From Scylla paramamosain (taxonomy: Eukaryota > Arthropoda > Malacostraca > Decapoda > Portunidae): DNA of 64,000 nt. Below, one piece after another: positions 22,132 to 34,321 of this stretch. The notes under the pieces are model-generated. The model was given only the letters and a program-made list of their open reading frames with translations, was not told the origin of the DNA and ran no database searches. The first letter of the stretch is position 1. Each line of letters starts with the position of its first letter. Both the position numbers and the translations under genes were made by a program. The DNA lies in assembly GCF_035594125.1 (NCBI RefSeq), contig NC_087181.1:7302840-7366839 (forward strand), given 5' to 3'.

Positions 22132-23125
22132 ATTCATCTTCATAGGTACCGATATGCCAAAGTTCTGGCAAAATTCAGGGAAATTAGGTAAAGAAAAAAA
22201 AAATAATAATAATTTTAGCTTTTTTCCGGAGTTATGTACCAAACCCTGAAGTGCATGCAAAGCCACCTATATGGGATAATTACACGACTTTACCAGAAAC
22301 CTGTACCAGAAGCAATTTCAACAATATTACTAAAAACAAATCTTTTCAGAGATTTACGGAGAAAACGCTAAAACGGATGCAAACCAACCAATATGAAGAA
22401 ATAGAATAACATTACTAAAAATATATATTTTGAGTCCTTGTTACCTACAAAAAATACAAAAATGGATGGAAAACACTCTATATTAGGAAACAAAAGAACA
22501 TTACGAGAAACGTGTAAAATGAGTGTTTTATAGTTTCACAAGAACCACAAGGCAATAAACGCAAAAACTCGTGTATATAGAGAAGTTTCTTACATACCAA
22601 AATGATGAAATGCATGAATAACACATTTAATCGAGAAACAGAACTACCCTACCAAATTGTGTATTTTGAGTGTTTTTCACATTCTTATTTACGAAATTGC
22701 CAAATTACATGCGAAACTAGCTTAATGTGGGAAAAAAATGATATTACCAGAAAAATGTCTTTTGAGTGTTTTTGAGCGTGATATGCAACAAATCACTAAA
22801 AAGCAGAACAATCACATTACTTGGGAATAAAAACAACTTTTACGAAGAACTTGCCTAAATTTAAGTGTTTTTGAAATCCTTACATACCAAAACGCTAAAA
22901 CGTATGTAAAACATCTTTTATGGAGAAAGAGAATAACATTACCAAAAATATGTATTTTGAGTGTTTTTTGATAATGTTAACTATAAAAACGCTTTAATAC
23001 ATGTTAAGAACCCTCTGTTTGTATAAAAAAAAAGGACATTACGAAAATCGTGTATTATGAGTGTTTTTAAGTTCCTTAAAAGCTAAAACTCACAAATAAC
23101 ACATTATAGAGAAAAAAAAATTGTT
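22132..23125 (+). repeat. Unit 20, class H
   Basis: The m3 has CCGGAGTTATGTACC and CCCTGAAGTGC. The m4 is shortened around CAGAAGCAATTTCAACAATA (about 22307). The m7 has ATGATGAAATGCATG as in class G. The spacing is 994 bp. Confidence 0.8.
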
Positions 23126-23839
23126 ATTTATCTTCATAGGTAACGAGATACCAAAATTCTGTAAAAATTCAGGGAAATTTTGTAAAAAAAAATTATCATA
23201 AAAAATAATTTTAGCTTTTTTTTTCTGGAGTTATGTACCAAACCCTGAAGTTCATGCAAAGCCACCTATATGGAAAAATTACTCGACTTCACCAGAAACC
23301 TGTCTTTTGAGTGTTTTTTCAGCAATTTCAACAATATTACTGAAAACATGTCTTTTCAGTGATTTACGTAGAAAAACGCTAAAACAGATGCAAACCAACC
23401 AATATGAAGAAATAGAATAACATTACCAAAATTATATATTTTGATGTGTTTGTTACCTACAAAAAAATGCGAAAATGGATGAAACGCACTCTATATTAGG
23501 AAAGAAAAGGACATTACGAGAAACATGTATAATAAGTGTTTTATAGTTTCACAAGAACCACAAGGCAAAAAACTCAAAAACTCAAAACACGTTTTATGGT
23601 CAAACAAAATAACATTACCAAAAACATGTATTTTGAGTGTTTTTGATCATGTTATCTATAAAAACGCTTAAATAAATGCAAAGAACCTTATGTTTGGGAA
23701 ACGAAAGGACATTACGAGAAATATGTATTATGAGTGTTTTTTAGTTTCTTAAGTACCAAAAAGCTAAAACCCACAAATAACACTCTTTATTTAGAAAAAT
23801 AAATAAAAAAAATAAAAAAAAAAGGATTTTTATTTTGTT
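23126..23839 (+). repeat. Unit 21, class H, truncated
   Basis: This starts as an H unit (GTTTTTTCAGCAATTTC). At about 23575-23590 it jumps from m7 (AAACTCAAAAACTC) into m10 (AAAACACGTTTTATGG), removing about 270-290 bp. The spacing is 714 bp. Confidence 0.8.
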
Positions 23840-24929
23840 ATTTTTCTTCACAGGTACTGAGATGCCAAAATTCTGTGAAAATTCCTGGCTATTATATGAT
23901 AAAAGAAAATTATCCAAAAAGTTAATTTTAGCTTTTTTTTCGGACTTTTATATACCAAACCCTAAAGTGCATGCAAAGCCTCTTATATGAGGAAATTAAT
24001 CGACCTTAAAAGAAATCTGTCTTTTGAGTTTGAGAATGTTAGGCACCAAAACGATCAATAAATAAGGAACTCACTCTATATGGGAATCCAAAACAAAATT
24101 ACTTGAAACGTGTCTTCTCATTGTTTTACGTAGAAAAAATCTAAAACGGATGCAAACCAACCAATATGAAAAAAAATAGAAAAACATTACCAAAAAGGTA
24201 TATTTTGAGAGTTTTTGAGCTTCTTGCCTACAAAAAAACGCGAAAATTGATGCAAAGCACTCTATATTAGGAAATAAAAGGACATTGCAAGAAAAGTGTA
24301 TAATGAGTGTTTTATAGTTCAAAAGAACCAAAAGGCAAAAAACGCAAAAACTTGTGGATATGGAGAAGTTTTTTACATACCAAAATGCTGAAACTCATGA
24401 ATAACTTTTCTAATTGAGAAACAGATCAAGCTTACTAAATGCGTGTATTTTGAGAGCTTTTCACATTCTTAGTTTCCAAAACCCCAAATTGCATGCGAAA
24501 CCAGCTTTATGTGAGAAAAAAAGGACATTACCAGAAAAATGTCTTTTGAGTGGTTTTGAGCCTGATAGGTAATAAAGCACTATAAAGCAGGGCAATCACA
24601 TTACATTTTGAATAAAACCAATTTTTATCAAGAACTTGCCTTTAAGTGTTTATAAGCTCCTTATATACTAAACCGCTAAAAAAGCATGCACAACAAACTT
24701 TATGGAGAAACAATAAAATTTCCAAAAACATGTATTTTGAGTGTTTTTGATCATGTTATCTATAAAAACGCTAATATACATGCAAAGAACCTTATGTTTG
24801 GGAAACAAAAGGACATTACGAGAAACGTATGTTATGAGTATTTTTAAGTTTGTTAAGTACCAAAAACCTAAAACCCACTCTTTTTTTAGGAAAATAAATA
24901 AATAAAAAAAATGGATATTTTTTCTTGGT
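23840..24929 (+). repeat. Unit 22, class A
   Basis: AAACCCTAAA lies at 23957-23966. Class A marks are GAACTCACTC, CTTCTCATTG in m5 and GTTCAAAAGAACC. The m4 head is partly deleted near 24027 (TTTTGAGTTTGAGAATG). Confidence 0.82.
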
Positions 24930-26428
24930 ATTCATCTTCATATGTACCAAAATGCCAAAATTCTAGGAAAATTCAAGGCAATTATACGATAAGAGAATAT
25001 TATCAAAAAAGTTGATTTTAGCTTTTTTTCGGATTGTTATGTACCAAACGCTAAACTGCTTGCAAAACTTCCTATATAAGGAAATTAAACGACCTTACCA
25101 GAAATCTGTCTTTTGAGTGTTTTTTCAGCATATTAGGCACCAAAATGATAAATAATAAGGAACTCACTCTATATGGGAGTCCACAACAAGAATTCTGAAA
25201 ACGTATCTTCCCAGTGTTTTACGTAGAAAAACGCTAAAATAAATGCAAACCAACTAATATCAAGAAATAGAAACAACATTAGCAAAAAGGTATATTTTGA
25301 GTGTTTTTGAGCTTCTTACCTACAAAAAACGCTAAAATTGATACAAAGCACTCTATATTGGGAAACAAAGGGACATTGCGAGAAAAGTGTATAATGAGTG
25401 TATTTTTACCAGAAGTGTCTTTTAATTGTTTTTGAACGTGTTAGGCAATGAAGTACTAAAAACCAGGGCAATCACATTACATGGGAATAAAACCAATTTT
25501 TACCCAGAACTTGCCAATATGTGTTTTTGAGCTCCTTACATACCAAACCGCTAAAACGCATAGAAAACAAACTTTATGGAAAAACAGAATAACATTACCA
25601 AAAACATATATTTTGAGTGTTTTTCATTATGTTATCTATAAAAACGCTTAAATACATGCAAAAAAAAACAAAATGAAGAAATAGAATAACATTACCAAAA
25701 AAGGTATATTTTGAGTGCTTTTGTAATTGTTACCTACAAAAAACGCGAAAATGGATGGAAAGCACTCTATATTGGGAAGCAAAAGGACATTACGAGAAAC
25801 GTATATAATGAGTGTTTTATAGTTTCACAAGAACTATAAGGCAAAAAACGCAAAAACTCGTGTATTTACAGAAATTTCTTACATTCCAAAATGCTGAAAC
25901 TCTGGAACAACACTCTTAATTGAGAAACAGAATAATCTTACTAAATCCGTGTATTTTGAGTGCTTTTCACATCCTTAGTTACCAAAACCCCAAATTGCAT
26001 GAGAAACCAGCTTTATGTGGGAAATAAAATGACATTACCAGAAAAATGTCTTTTGACATGATTGCAGGGCAATCACGTTACATTGAAATAAAACCAATTT
26101 TTAACAAGAACTTGCCTTTAAGTGTATTTGAGCTCCTTATATACCAGAACATTAAAATGCATGCAAAATACACTTTATGGTGAAACAGAATAACATTACC
26201 AAAAAAAAACGTGTTTTTGATCATGTTACCAATAAAAACGCTTAAATACATGCAAAGAAACCTATTTTTGGGAAACGAAAGTACATTACGAGAAACGTGT
26301 ATTATGAGTGTTTTTAAGTTCATTAAGTACGAAAAAGCTAAAAGCCACAAATTACACTTTTTATTAAAAAAAAAAAAAATAAATAAATAAATAAGTAAAA
26401 AAATACGATATTTTTTTTTTTCATTCTT
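24930..26428 (+). repeat. Unit 23, scrambled A-to-E composite
   Basis: It starts as class A. At about 25395-25412 it jumps from m7 to the end of m8 (GAGTGTATTTTTACCAG). At about 25655-25672 it jumps from m1 (AATACATGCAAAAAAAAAC) into an E-type m5 (AAAATGAAGAAATAG). E-type m6-m10 follow, with a small deletion at about 26055 (CTTTTGACATGATTGC). The spacing of 1,499 bp is the sum of these events. Confidence 0.78.
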
Positions 26429-26957
26429 ATTCATCTTCACAGGTAACGAGGTGGCAAAATTCGGGCAAAGTTCAGGAAAATATATGAAATAAGAACATTA
26501 TGAAAAAAGTAAATTTAGCTTTTTTTTTCGGACTGTTATGAACCCTACCCCTAAAGTGCATGGAAACCCACCTATATGGGTAAATTAAACGTTTTTGCCA
26601 GAAAACTGTCTTATGAATGTTTTTCAGCATGTTAGGAACCAACACGATAAATCCAAAGGAAGTCAATCTATATGAGAATCCAAAACAAAATTACTGAAAA
26701 CGTGTCTTTTCGGTGTTTGACGTAGAAAACGCTAAAACGGATGCAAACCAACCAAAATGAAGAAATAGAATAACATTACCAAAAAGGTATATTTTGAGTG
26801 TTTTTGAAATTGTTACCTACAAAAAACGCGAAAATGGATGGAAAGTACTCTATATTGAGAAGCAAAAGTCACCGAAAAGCATTTTAGGCACCAAAACAAT
26901 AAATAATATGAAAGTCAGTCTATATGGAAATCCAAAACAAAATTACTGGAAACGTCT
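26429..26957 (+). repeat. Unit 24, E/D fusion, cut short
   Basis: A class E head is followed by the E/D fusion at about 26864-26900. Only D-type m4 remains. The sequence then enters a long T-run, at about 26957, directly into reversed sequence. D-type m5-m9 and the left end of the inverted segment are missing. Confidence 0.82.
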
Positions 26958-27350
26958 TTTTTTTTTTTTTTTGCGTTTTTTGCCTTGTGGTTTTTTTTTT
27001 TTGAACTATAAAACATTCATTATACACTTTTCTCGCAATGTCCCTTTGTTTCCCAATATAGAGTGTTTTGTATCCGTTTTTGCGTTTTTTTTATAGGTAA
27101 CAAGCTCAAAAACACTCAAAATATAAATTTTTGGTAATGTTTTTCTGTTTCTTGATATTGGTTGGTTTGTATCAGTTTTAGCGTTTTTCTACGTAAAACA
27201 CTGAGAAGACTGGTTTTCAGTAATTTTCCTTTGAATTCCCACATAGAGTGAGTTCCTTATTATTTATCGTTTTGGTGCCTAACATGCTGAAAAACACTCA
27301 AAAGACAGATTTCTGGTAAGGTCTTTAATTTTCTTATATGGTAGGCTTTG
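26958..27350 (-). repeat. Inverted segment 3, left end missing
   Basis: The reversed sequence begins inside m7 (TTTGCGTTTTTTGCCTTGTG) straight after a T-run and ends normally at TAGGCTTTGCA. About 70-80 bp of the usual left end are absent. The junction within the T-run suggests slippage or joining at a homopolymer. Confidence 0.87.
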
Positions 27351-27767
27351 CAATATCTTTTCAGTGTTTTTGAGCGTGTTACGCAATAAAGCACTAAAAG
27401 CCAGGGCAATCACATTACATGGGAATAAAACCAAATTTTACCAAGAACTTGCCTTTAAGTGTTTTTGAGCTTCTTACATACCAAAACGCTAAAACGCATG
27501 CAAAATACATTTTATGGAGAAACAGAACTACTTTACCAAATACATGTATTTTGAGTGTTTTTGATCATGTTATCTATAAAAACGCTTAAATACATGCAAA
27601 GAACCTTATGTTTGGGAAACGAAAGGACATTACGAGAAACGTTTATTATGAGTGATTTTTAAGTTCCTTCAGTAACAAAAAGCTAAAACCCACAAATAAC
27701 ACTCTTTAGGAAAAAAAATAATAATAATAAATAGAAAAATAAAAAAATGGGATTTTTTTTTTTTGTT
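27351..27767 (+). repeat. m9, m10, m1, m2 after inversion 3
   Basis: Forward monomers resume with TATCTTTTCAGTGTTTTTG and GTGTTACGCAATAAAGC, then m10, m1 and m2. The spacer is an ATA-rich tract (AATAATAATAATAAATAG) and a T-run. Confidence 0.84.
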
Positions 27768-29834
27768 ATTCATCTTCATAGGTACCGAGATGCCAAAATT
27801 CTGCCAAAATTCAGGGAATTGATGTAAAAAAAAGAACATTATCATAAAAGCTTTTTTTCGGATTGTTATTTACCAAACCCTAAAGTGCATGCAAAGCCAC
27901 GTATATAGAGAAGTTAAACGACTTTACCAGAAACCGGTTTTTTCAGTGTTTTTTTTCAGCATGTTAGGCACCAAAACGATAAATAATATGGAAGTCAGTC
28001 AATATGTGAATTCAAAAGAAAATTACTGAAAACGTGTCTTTTCACTGTTTTATGTAGAAAAACGCTGAAGCGGATACAAACCATCTTATATGAAGAAATA
28101 GAATAACATTTCCAAAAAGATATATTTTGAGTGTTTTTGAGCTTGTTACCTACAAAAAATGCAAAAATGGATGTAAAGCACCCTATATTAGAAAACAAAA
28201 GGACATAACGAGAAACGTGTATAATGAGTGTTTTATAGTTTTAAAAGAACCACAACGCAAAAACTCATTTATATAGAGAAATTTTTAACATTCCAAAATA
28301 AATAAATGCAAAGCCTCCAATATGAGGAAATTAAACGACCTTACCAGAAATCTGTGTTTTGAGTGTTTTTTAGCATGTTAGGCACCAAAACGATAAATAA
28401 TAAGGAACTCACTTTATTTGGGAATCCAAAACAAAGTTGCTGAAAACGTGTCTTCTCAGTGTATTACGTAGAAAAACGTTAAAACGGATGGAAACCAACC
28501 AATATCTAGAAATAGAAAAACGTTACCAAAAAGGTATATTTTGATTGTTTTTGAGCTTTTTACCTACAAAAAACGCGAAAATTGATGCGAGGCACTCTAT
28601 ATTAGGAAACAAAAGGACAATGCAAGAAAAGCGTATTATGAGTGTTTTATTGTTCAAAAGAACCACAAAGCAAAAAACGCAAAAACTCGTGTATATGGAA
28701 AGATTTCCTAGATACCAAAATGCTGAAACTCTTCAATAAAACTCTTAATTGAGAAACAGAACAACCTTAATAAATGCGTGTATTTTGAGTGCTTTTCGCA
28801 ATCTTAGTTACCAAAACCCCAAATTGTATGCAAAACCACCTTTATGTGAGAAAAAAAATGACATTACCAGAAAAGTGACTTTTAAGTGTTTTTGAGCGTG
28901 ATAGGCAATAACCCACTAAAATGCAGGACAATCATATTACATTGGAATAACACCAATTTATACAAAAAACTTCCCTCTAAGTGTTTTTAAGCTCCTTATA
29001 TTACTAAAATTACTAAAAACGTGTCTTTTCGGTGTTTTACGTAGGAAAACGCTAAAACGGATACAAACCAACCAATATGAAGAAATAAAATAACATTACC
29101 AAAAAGGTATATTTTGAGTGTTTTTGAAATTTTTACCTACAAAAAAAGCAAAAATGGATGGAAAGAACTCTATATTGGGAAGCAAAATGACATTACGAGA
29201 AACATGTATAATGAGTGTTTTATAGTTTCACGAGAACTAGAGGGCAAAAAACGCAAAAGCTCGTGTATGTAGAGAAGTTTTTTACATTCTAAAATGCTGA
29301 AACTCTGGAATAACACTCTTAATTGAAAAACAGAACAATCTTACTAAATGCCTGTATTTTGAGTGCTTTTCACAGTCTTAGTTACCAAAATCCCAAATTA
29401 CATGCGAAACCAGCTTTATGTGGGAAAAAAATGACATTACCAGAAAAATGTTTTTTGGGTGTTTTTGAGCGTGTTAGGCAATAAAGCATCAAAAAGCAGG
29501 GCAAACACATTACATTGCAATAAAACCAATTTTTTAACAAGAGCTTGCCTTTAAGTGTTTTTGAGCTCCTTATATACCAAAACACTAAAACGCATGCAAA
29601 ATACACTTTATGGTGAAACAGACCATTACCAAAAACATGTATTTTGAGTGTTTTTGATCATGTTACCAATAAAAACGATTAAACACATGCAAAGAACCCT
29701 ATTTTGGGGAAACGAAAGGACATTACGAGAAACGTGTATTATGAGTGTTTTTAAGTTCCTTAGGTACCAAAAAAGCTAAAACCCACAAATAACACTCTTT
29801 ATAGAGAAAAAAAATATATAATTTTTTTTTTGTT
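27768..29834 (+). repeat. Unit 25, G-A-B composite with junctions J1 and J2
   Basis: The 2,067-bp spacing holds parts of three units. A class G unit (AAACCCTAAA at 27875) ends in m7 at about 28303, where TTCCAAAATAAATAAATGC jumps to an A-type m3 (junction J1). The A part runs to m10 at about 28995, where CTTATATTACTAAAATTAC jumps to a B-type end of m4 (junction J2). Units 44251-46325 and 61791-63863 have the same construction and almost the same length (2,075 and 2,073 bp). Confidence 0.85.
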
Positions 29835-30744
29835 ATTCATATTCATAGGTACTAAGATGCCAAAATTCTGGCAATATTCTTTGGGAATCGAAAACAAAAT
29901 TACTGAAAACGTGTCTTTTCGGTGTTTTATGTAGAAAAACGCTAAAACAGATGAAAACCAACCAATATGAAGAAATAGAATAACATTACCAAAGAGGTAT
30001 ATTTTGAGTGTTTTTTAAGCTTGATACCTACATAAAACGCGAAAATTGATGCAAAGCACTTCTTATTGGGAAAGAAAATTATGTATAATGAGTGATTTAT
30101 TATTTTCGGGCAAAAGAACTTGTGCTTCACAAGAACCACAAGGCAAAAAACGCAAAAACTCGTGTATATAAAGAAGTTTCTTAGATACGAAAATGCTGAA
30201 ACTCATGAATAACAATCTTATTTGAGAAACAAAACAACATTACTAAATGCGTGTATTTTGAGTGTTTTTTTTCACATTCTTTGCAAAACCCTAAATAGCA
30301 TGCTAAACTAGCTTTATGTGGGAAAAAAAATTACATTACCAGAAATGTCTTTTCAGTGTTTTTGACAGTGTTAAGCAATAAAGCACTAAAAAACATGGCA
30401 ATCATATTACATTAGAATAAAACCAACTTTTAACAAGAACTTGCCTTGAAGTGTTTTTCAGCTCCTTACATACCAAATTGCTAAAACGCATGCAAAACAC
30501 TCCTTTATAGAGAAGCAGAATAACAATACCCAAAACAAGTGTTTTGAGTGTTTTATCATGTTACCTAAAAAAACGCTTAAATACATGCAAAGATCCTCAT
30601 ATTTGGGAAACGAAAGGACATTACGAGAAATGTGTATTATGAATGTTTTTAAGTTTCTTAAGTACCAAAACGTTAAAACCTACAAATAACACTCTTTATA
30701 GAGAAAAAAAATAAATAAAAAAATATCTTTTTTATTTTTTTGTT
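29835..30744 (+). repeat. Unit 26, class C
   Basis: The C deletion is at 29872-29890. The class C fold-back insertion is at 30119-30142, with one mismatch in the stem (CTTGTGCTTC). The m7-m8 part has CACATTCTTTGCAAAACCC. Confidence 0.84.
30119..30142 (+). repeat. Class C fold-back hairpin, copy 3
   Basis: CTTGTGCTTC, loop ACAA, GAACCACAAG: one mismatch in the stem. Confidence 0.85.
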
Positions 30745-31650
30745 ATTGATGTTCATAGGTATGCCAAAATTCTCCCAAAATTCAGAGAAATTATGTGGAA
30801 AAAACATTATCGAAAAAGTTAATTTTACCTATTTTTTCGGAATTATGTTCCAAACCATAAAGTGTATGCAAAGCTACCTATCTGATGAAATTTAACTTTA
30901 CAAGAAACCTTTCTTTTGAGTGTTTTTCTGTATGTTAGACACCAAAACGATAAATAATATGAAAGTCACTCTATATGGAAATCCAAAACAAAATTACTGA
31001 AAACGTGTCTTTTAAAAGATTTACGTAGAAAAACGCTAAAACGGATGGAAACCAACCAATATGAAGAAATAGAATAACATTACCAAAAAAGTATATTTTG
31101 TGTGTTTTTGAGCTTGTTACATTAAAAAAAAAAACGCGAAAATGGATGCAAACCACTCTATATAAGGAAAAAAAAGGACATATCGAGAAACGTGTATAAT
31201 GAGTGTTTTATAGTTTCACCAGAATCACAAGGCAAAAAACGCAAAAACTTGACTGTATGGAGAAGTTTCTAACATACAAAAATACTGAAACTCATGAATA
31301 ACACTCTTAATCAAGAAACAGAACAACCTTACTAAATGTGTGTATTTTGAGTGTTTTTTTACATTCTTAGTTACCAAAACCCCAAATTCCATGCAAAACT
31401 AGCTTTATGTGGGAAAAACAGAATAATATTCCCAAATACATGTATTTTGAGTGTTTTTGATCATGTTATCTATAAAAACGCTTAAATACATGCATAGAAC
31501 CTTATGTTTGGGAAACGAAAGGACATTACAAGAAACGTGTATTATGTGTGTTTTTTTAAGTTCCTTCAGTACAAAAAAGCTAAAACCCACAAATAAAACA
31601 TTTTTAGAAAAAAAAATAATCAATAAAAAAATTAAAAAATGGGAATTTTT
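30745..31650 (+). repeat. Unit 27, class D, inversion missing
   Basis: A D unit (ATTGATGTTCATAGG, TTTTAAAAGATTTACG, TTGACTGTATGGAG) runs to m8. At about 31415-31425, GCTTTATGTGGGAAAAAC joins directly to the end of a G-type m10 (AGAATAATATTCCCAAATAC). The inverted segment and both flanking m9 copies expected here are absent. Compared with 37017-37790 about 770 bp are missing. Confidence 0.84.
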
Positions 31651-33226
31651 TTTCATCTTCATAGGTAACGAATTGCCAAAATTCTGCCAAAATTCGGAGA
31701 ATTTATGCGGAAAAAAGAACATTATCATGAAAGTTAATTATAGCTATTTTTTCTGATTGTTATATACCAAAACCCAAAGTGCATGCAAAGCCACCTATAC
31801 AGGGAAGTTAAACGACTTTACCAGAAACCTGTCTTTTCAGTGTTTTTCAGCATGTTAGGCACCAATACGATAAATAATACAAAAATCAGTTAATATGTGA
31901 ATCCAAAACAAAATTACTGAAAACGTGTCTTTTCAGTGTTTTACGTAGAAAAGCGCTAAAGCGGATGCAAACCATCCTATATGAAGAAATAGAATAACAT
32001 TACCAAAAAGATATATTTTGAGTGTTTTTGAGCTTGTTACCTACAAAAAATGCAAAAATGGATGTAAAGCACTTTATATTAGGAAACAAAAGGACATTAC
32101 GAGAAACGTGTATAATGAGTGTTTTATAGTTTTAAAAGAACCACAAGGCAATAAACGCAAAAACTCGTGTATATAGAGAAATTTCTTACATACCAAAATG
32201 AATAAATGCAAAGCCTCCAATATGTTTAAATTAAACCAACTTACCAGAAATCTGTGTTTTGAGTGTTTTTTTTTAGCATGTTAAGCACCAAAACGATAAA
32301 TAATAAGGGACTCACTCTATATGGGAATCCAAAACAATGTTACTAAAAACGTGTCTTCTCAGTGTTTTACGTAGGAAAACGTTAAAACGGATGGAAACCA
32401 ACCAATATAAAGAAATAGAGAAACGTTACCAAAAAGGTATATTTTGAGTGTTTTTGAGCTTTTTACCTACAAAAAACGCGAAAATTTATGCGAAGCACTC
32501 TATATTAGGAAACAAAAAGACATTGCAAGAAAAGTGTGTAATGAGTGTTTTTTTTTAGTTCAAAAGAACTACAAAGCAAAAAACACAAAAATTTGTGTAT
32601 ATGGAGAGATTTCCTAGATAAGAAAATGCTGAAACTCATGCATAAAACTCTTAATTGAGAAACAGTAAAACCTTACTAAATGCGTGTATTTTGAGTGCTT
32701 TTCACAGTCTTAATTATCAAAACCCCAAATACCATGCGAAACCACCTTTATGTGAGAAAAAAATGAAATTACAAGAAAAGTGTCTTTTAAGTCTTGTTGA
32801 GCGTGATAGGCAATAAAGCACTAAAAAGCAGGGCAATCATATTATATTGGAATAACACCAATTTATATAAAAAACTTGCCTTTAAGTGTTTTTAAGCTCC
32901 TTATATACAAAACTGTTAAAACGCATGGAAAACACACTTTATGGAGAAACAGAATAACATTACCAAAAACATGTATTTTCGGTGTTTTTGATCATGTTAT
33001 CTATAAAAACGTTTAAATAAATGAAAAAAAAAAACAATGTTTTTGAAACAAAAGGACATTTCGAGAAACGTGTATTATGAGTCTTTTTTTAAGTTCCTTA
33101 AGTACCAAAAAGCTAAAACTAACAAATAACACTCTTTATTTAGAAAATAAAAAATAAAAAATAAAAAAATAGGAAATTTTATTTATTTATTGATTTATTG
33201 ATTTATTTTATTTTTTTTTTTTTGTT
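31651..33226 (+). repeat. Unit 28, G-A composite with junction J1
   Basis: A class G unit jumps at about 32200 (CCAAAATGAATAAATGCAAAG) into an A-type m3, then continues as class A to the next anchor. It has J1 but not J2, so it may represent the state before J2 formed, or an exchange product. The spacing is 1,576 bp. Confidence 0.84.
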
Positions 33227-34321
33227 ATTCATTTTTATAGGTACCGAGATGCCAAAATTCTGGGAAAATTCAGGGCAATCATATGATAAAACAATATTAT
33301 CAAAAAAGCTTTTTTTTTGGACTGTTATGTACCAAACCCTAAATTGCATGCAAAGCCTCCTATATGAAGAATTTAAACAACCTTCCCAGAAATCTGTGTT
33401 TTGAGTGTTTTTTTTTGCATGTTAGGCACAAAAACGATAAATAATAAGGAACTCACTCTATATGGGAATCCAAAACAAAGTTACTGAAAAAGTGTCTTCT
33501 CAGTGTTTTACGTAGAAAAACGCTAAAACAGACGCAAGGCAACCAATATCAAGAAATAGAAAAACGTTACTAAAAAGTTATATTTTGAGTGTTTTTCTGC
33601 TTGTTACCTACAAAAAACGCGAAAATTCATGGAAAGCACTCTATATTGGAAAACAAAAGGACATTGCAAGAAAAGTGTATAATGAGATGTTTTATAGTTC
33701 AAAAGAACAACAAGGCAAAAAACGCAAAATCTTGTGTATATGGAGAGGTTTCCTAGATACAAAAATACTAAAACTCATGTATAACACTCCTAATTGATAA
33801 ACAGAACAACCTTAATAAATGCGTTTATTTTGCGGGCTTTGAACATTCTTAGTTACCAAAACCCCAAATTGCATGCGAAAATAGATTTGTGGGGAAAAAA
33901 AAAGACTACCAGAAAAGTGTCTTTTGATTGTTTTTGATCGTGATAGGCAATAAAGTACTAAAAAGGAGGGCATTCACATTACATTGGAGGAAAACGAATT
34001 TTTACCAAGAACTTACCTTTAAGTGTTTTTGAGCTCCTTATATACCAAAACACTAAAACGAATGCAAAAAACTCTTTATGGTGAAACAAAATAATATTAC
34101 CAAAAACATGTATTTTGAGTGTTTTTTATCTTGTTACCAATAAAAACGCTTAAATACATGCAAAGAACACTGTTTTTGGGAAATGAAAGGAAATTACGAG
34201 AAACTTGTATTATGAGTGTTTTTAAATTCATTAATTATCAAAAAGCTAAAAGCCACAAATAACACTCTTTATTGAGAAACAATAGATAAATAAAAAAAAA
34301 TACGAAATTTTTTCTTCTTTT
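33227..34321 (+). repeat. Unit 29, class A
   Basis: The spacer before it is an extended (ATTT)n/(ATTG) run at 33179-33223. The unit carries GCGGGCTTTGAACATTC in m8 and GGAGGAAAACGAATTTTTAC in m9, matching unit 10844-11931. Confidence 0.84.
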
